Below, in pieces: positions 63,532 through 64,000 of a DNA stretch of 64,000 bases; position 1 is the first letter of the stretch, and each line of letters begins with the position of its first letter. The notes beneath the pieces were generated by a model, which saw only the letters and a program-made list of their open reading frames with translations, made no database searches and was not told the DNA's origin. Source of the stretch: Diaphorobacter sp. HDW4B (GTDB taxonomy: Bacteria > Pseudomonadota > Gammaproteobacteria > Burkholderiales > Burkholderiaceae_C); NCBI RefSeq assembly GCF_011305535.1, contig NZ_CP049905.1, forward strand, positions 3,091,001-3,155,000. The letters run 5' to 3'. A program made the position numbers and the translations under genes.

Positions 63532-64000
63532 TCAGGCCGACAGCTCGGACCAGCGCTCCAGCGCCTGCATCAACTGCGCTTCGATTTCACCATCTCGCGC
63601 ATGCAGCACTGCAGCGCGAGCGCCATCGCGGGAGTACAGCGTGCCATCGGCGAGCTCGTCCTGAATCGACTTCTGCTCGGTTTCCAGCGCCTCGATCTGC
63701 GCAGGCAACTGGTCCAGCTCGCGCTGTTCCTTGTAGCTGAGTTTGCGCTTGGGGGCGAGGGCGCTGCTGGCCTTGCTGGCGTCAGGCTCGGCGGCGGATG
63801 CCTCCTGCTTTTTGGCGCCCTTCTTGGGCGCAGCCGCAGCGGCAGCCAGATCGCGACGGCGACGTGACTGGGTCAGCCAATCTTCCACGCTGCCTTCGTA
63901 TTCGGTCCACACTCCTGAATCTTCATAAGCGATGGTGCTGGTCACCACGTTGTCGAGGAACTGGCGATCATGGCTCACGAGGAACACTGTGCCGTCGTAG
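63532..64000 (-). CDS. ABC-F family ATPase, C-terminal part (Uup-like; 5' end outside window)
   Basis: The visible 156 codons encode the H-loop of the second ATPase domain (VFLVSHDRQFLDNV), the strand TSTIAYEDSGVWTEYEG, and a basic Ala/Lys-rich linker. A coiled-coil tail follows (KLSYKEQRELDQLPAQIEAL in outline, then EQKSIQDEL), as in Uup. ABC-F proteins act on ribosomes or DNA in the cytoplasm and have no membrane domain. The frame is open to the window edge, so the start is missing; the GTG at 63987 is internal. Confidence 0.9.
   Translation of the reverse strand, partial: YDGTVFLVSHDRQFLDNVVTSTIAYEDSGVWTEYEGSVEDWLTQSRRRRDLAAAAAAPKKGAKKQEASAAEPDASKASSALAPKRKLSYKEQRELDQLPAQIEALETEQKSIQDELADGTLYSRDGARAAVLHARDGEIEAQLMQALERWSELSA

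Overview
The window is GC-rich, densely coded DNA with a typical Burkholderiales gene set: a Bug-type periplasmic receptor, PaaN, adjacent priA and hemE, a che operon with cheD, and many short-chain CoA and amino acid catabolic genes. A member of the Comamonadaceae (Comamonas, Delftia or Acidovorax-like) is the best reading. That is inference from gene content and protein style; no rRNA or tRNA gene is present to test it. It looks like an ordinary chromosomal segment with several small repeat elements.

Layout. 1-3808: the end of a CoA-linked aromatic catabolic operon (probable enoyl-CoA hydratase tail, acyl-CoA dehydrogenase, benzoate/2-aminobenzoate-type CoA ligase, hotdog thioesterase, RidA-like protein). 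4028-7834: outer membrane phospholipase A, a lipoprotein and a Rep-type helicase, all leftward. 8339-10559: a four-gene cassette of a winged-helix protein, a degenerate small GTPase and two roadblock-type proteins. It resembles actinobacterial conservons without the sensor kinase and is the most interesting gene group here. 10865-17000: AEC transporter, a fold-back DNA element, periplasmic asparaginase, an M48 peptidase fused to a pilin-like segment, a SUKH-CbrC protein and a DUF2314-ankyrin protein. 17019-29296: priA, an intergenic region with DnaA boxes, hemE, CsbD, a hypothetical gene with an internal hexanucleotide repeat, metY, a CoA-binding protein, a thioredoxin-fold protein, a zinc-ribbon membrane protein, a diguanylate cyclase, nhaA, a membrane protein and a MITE-like element. 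29297-31549: dsbD.

31666-41040: the phenylacetate module. paaX is transcribed divergently from paaN-G-I-K-A-B-C-D-E. PaaK makes phenylacetyl-CoA, PaaABC(D)E epoxidises the ring, PaaG isomerises the epoxide to the oxepin, PaaI rescues CoA and PaaN supplies an aldehyde dehydrogenase. The downstream beta-oxidation genes (paaF, H, J) and the fused paaZ are not in the window. 41254-52899: mixed catabolic and transport genes (Bug receptor, MATE pump, creatininase-like amidohydrolase, thioesterase, histidine phosphatase, PRISE-type reductase, ABC binding protein, cyclase, threonine-dehydratase-like enzyme, VOC protein, PhzF, GST). 53091-56749: aminotransferase, LysE exporter and a MocR regulator with a clear three-site operator. 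57077-63496: a chemotaxis operon (small CheZ-like-motif protein, cheY, cheA, cheW, cheR, cheD, cheB). 63532-64000: the 3' end of a leftward ABC-F ATPase.

Noncoding structure worth attention: two copies of a roughly 116-bp hairpin element whose stems differ by compensatory changes (3861-3976 and 52931-53047); a roughly 550-bp fold-back element with 170-bp arms (11835-12382); a 267-bp element with terminal inverted repeats and a 3-bp target duplication (29009-29275); and a 19-bp direct repeat carrying perfect DnaA boxes between priA and hemE. Positions come from reading by eye; family names rest on motifs, not on database searches.
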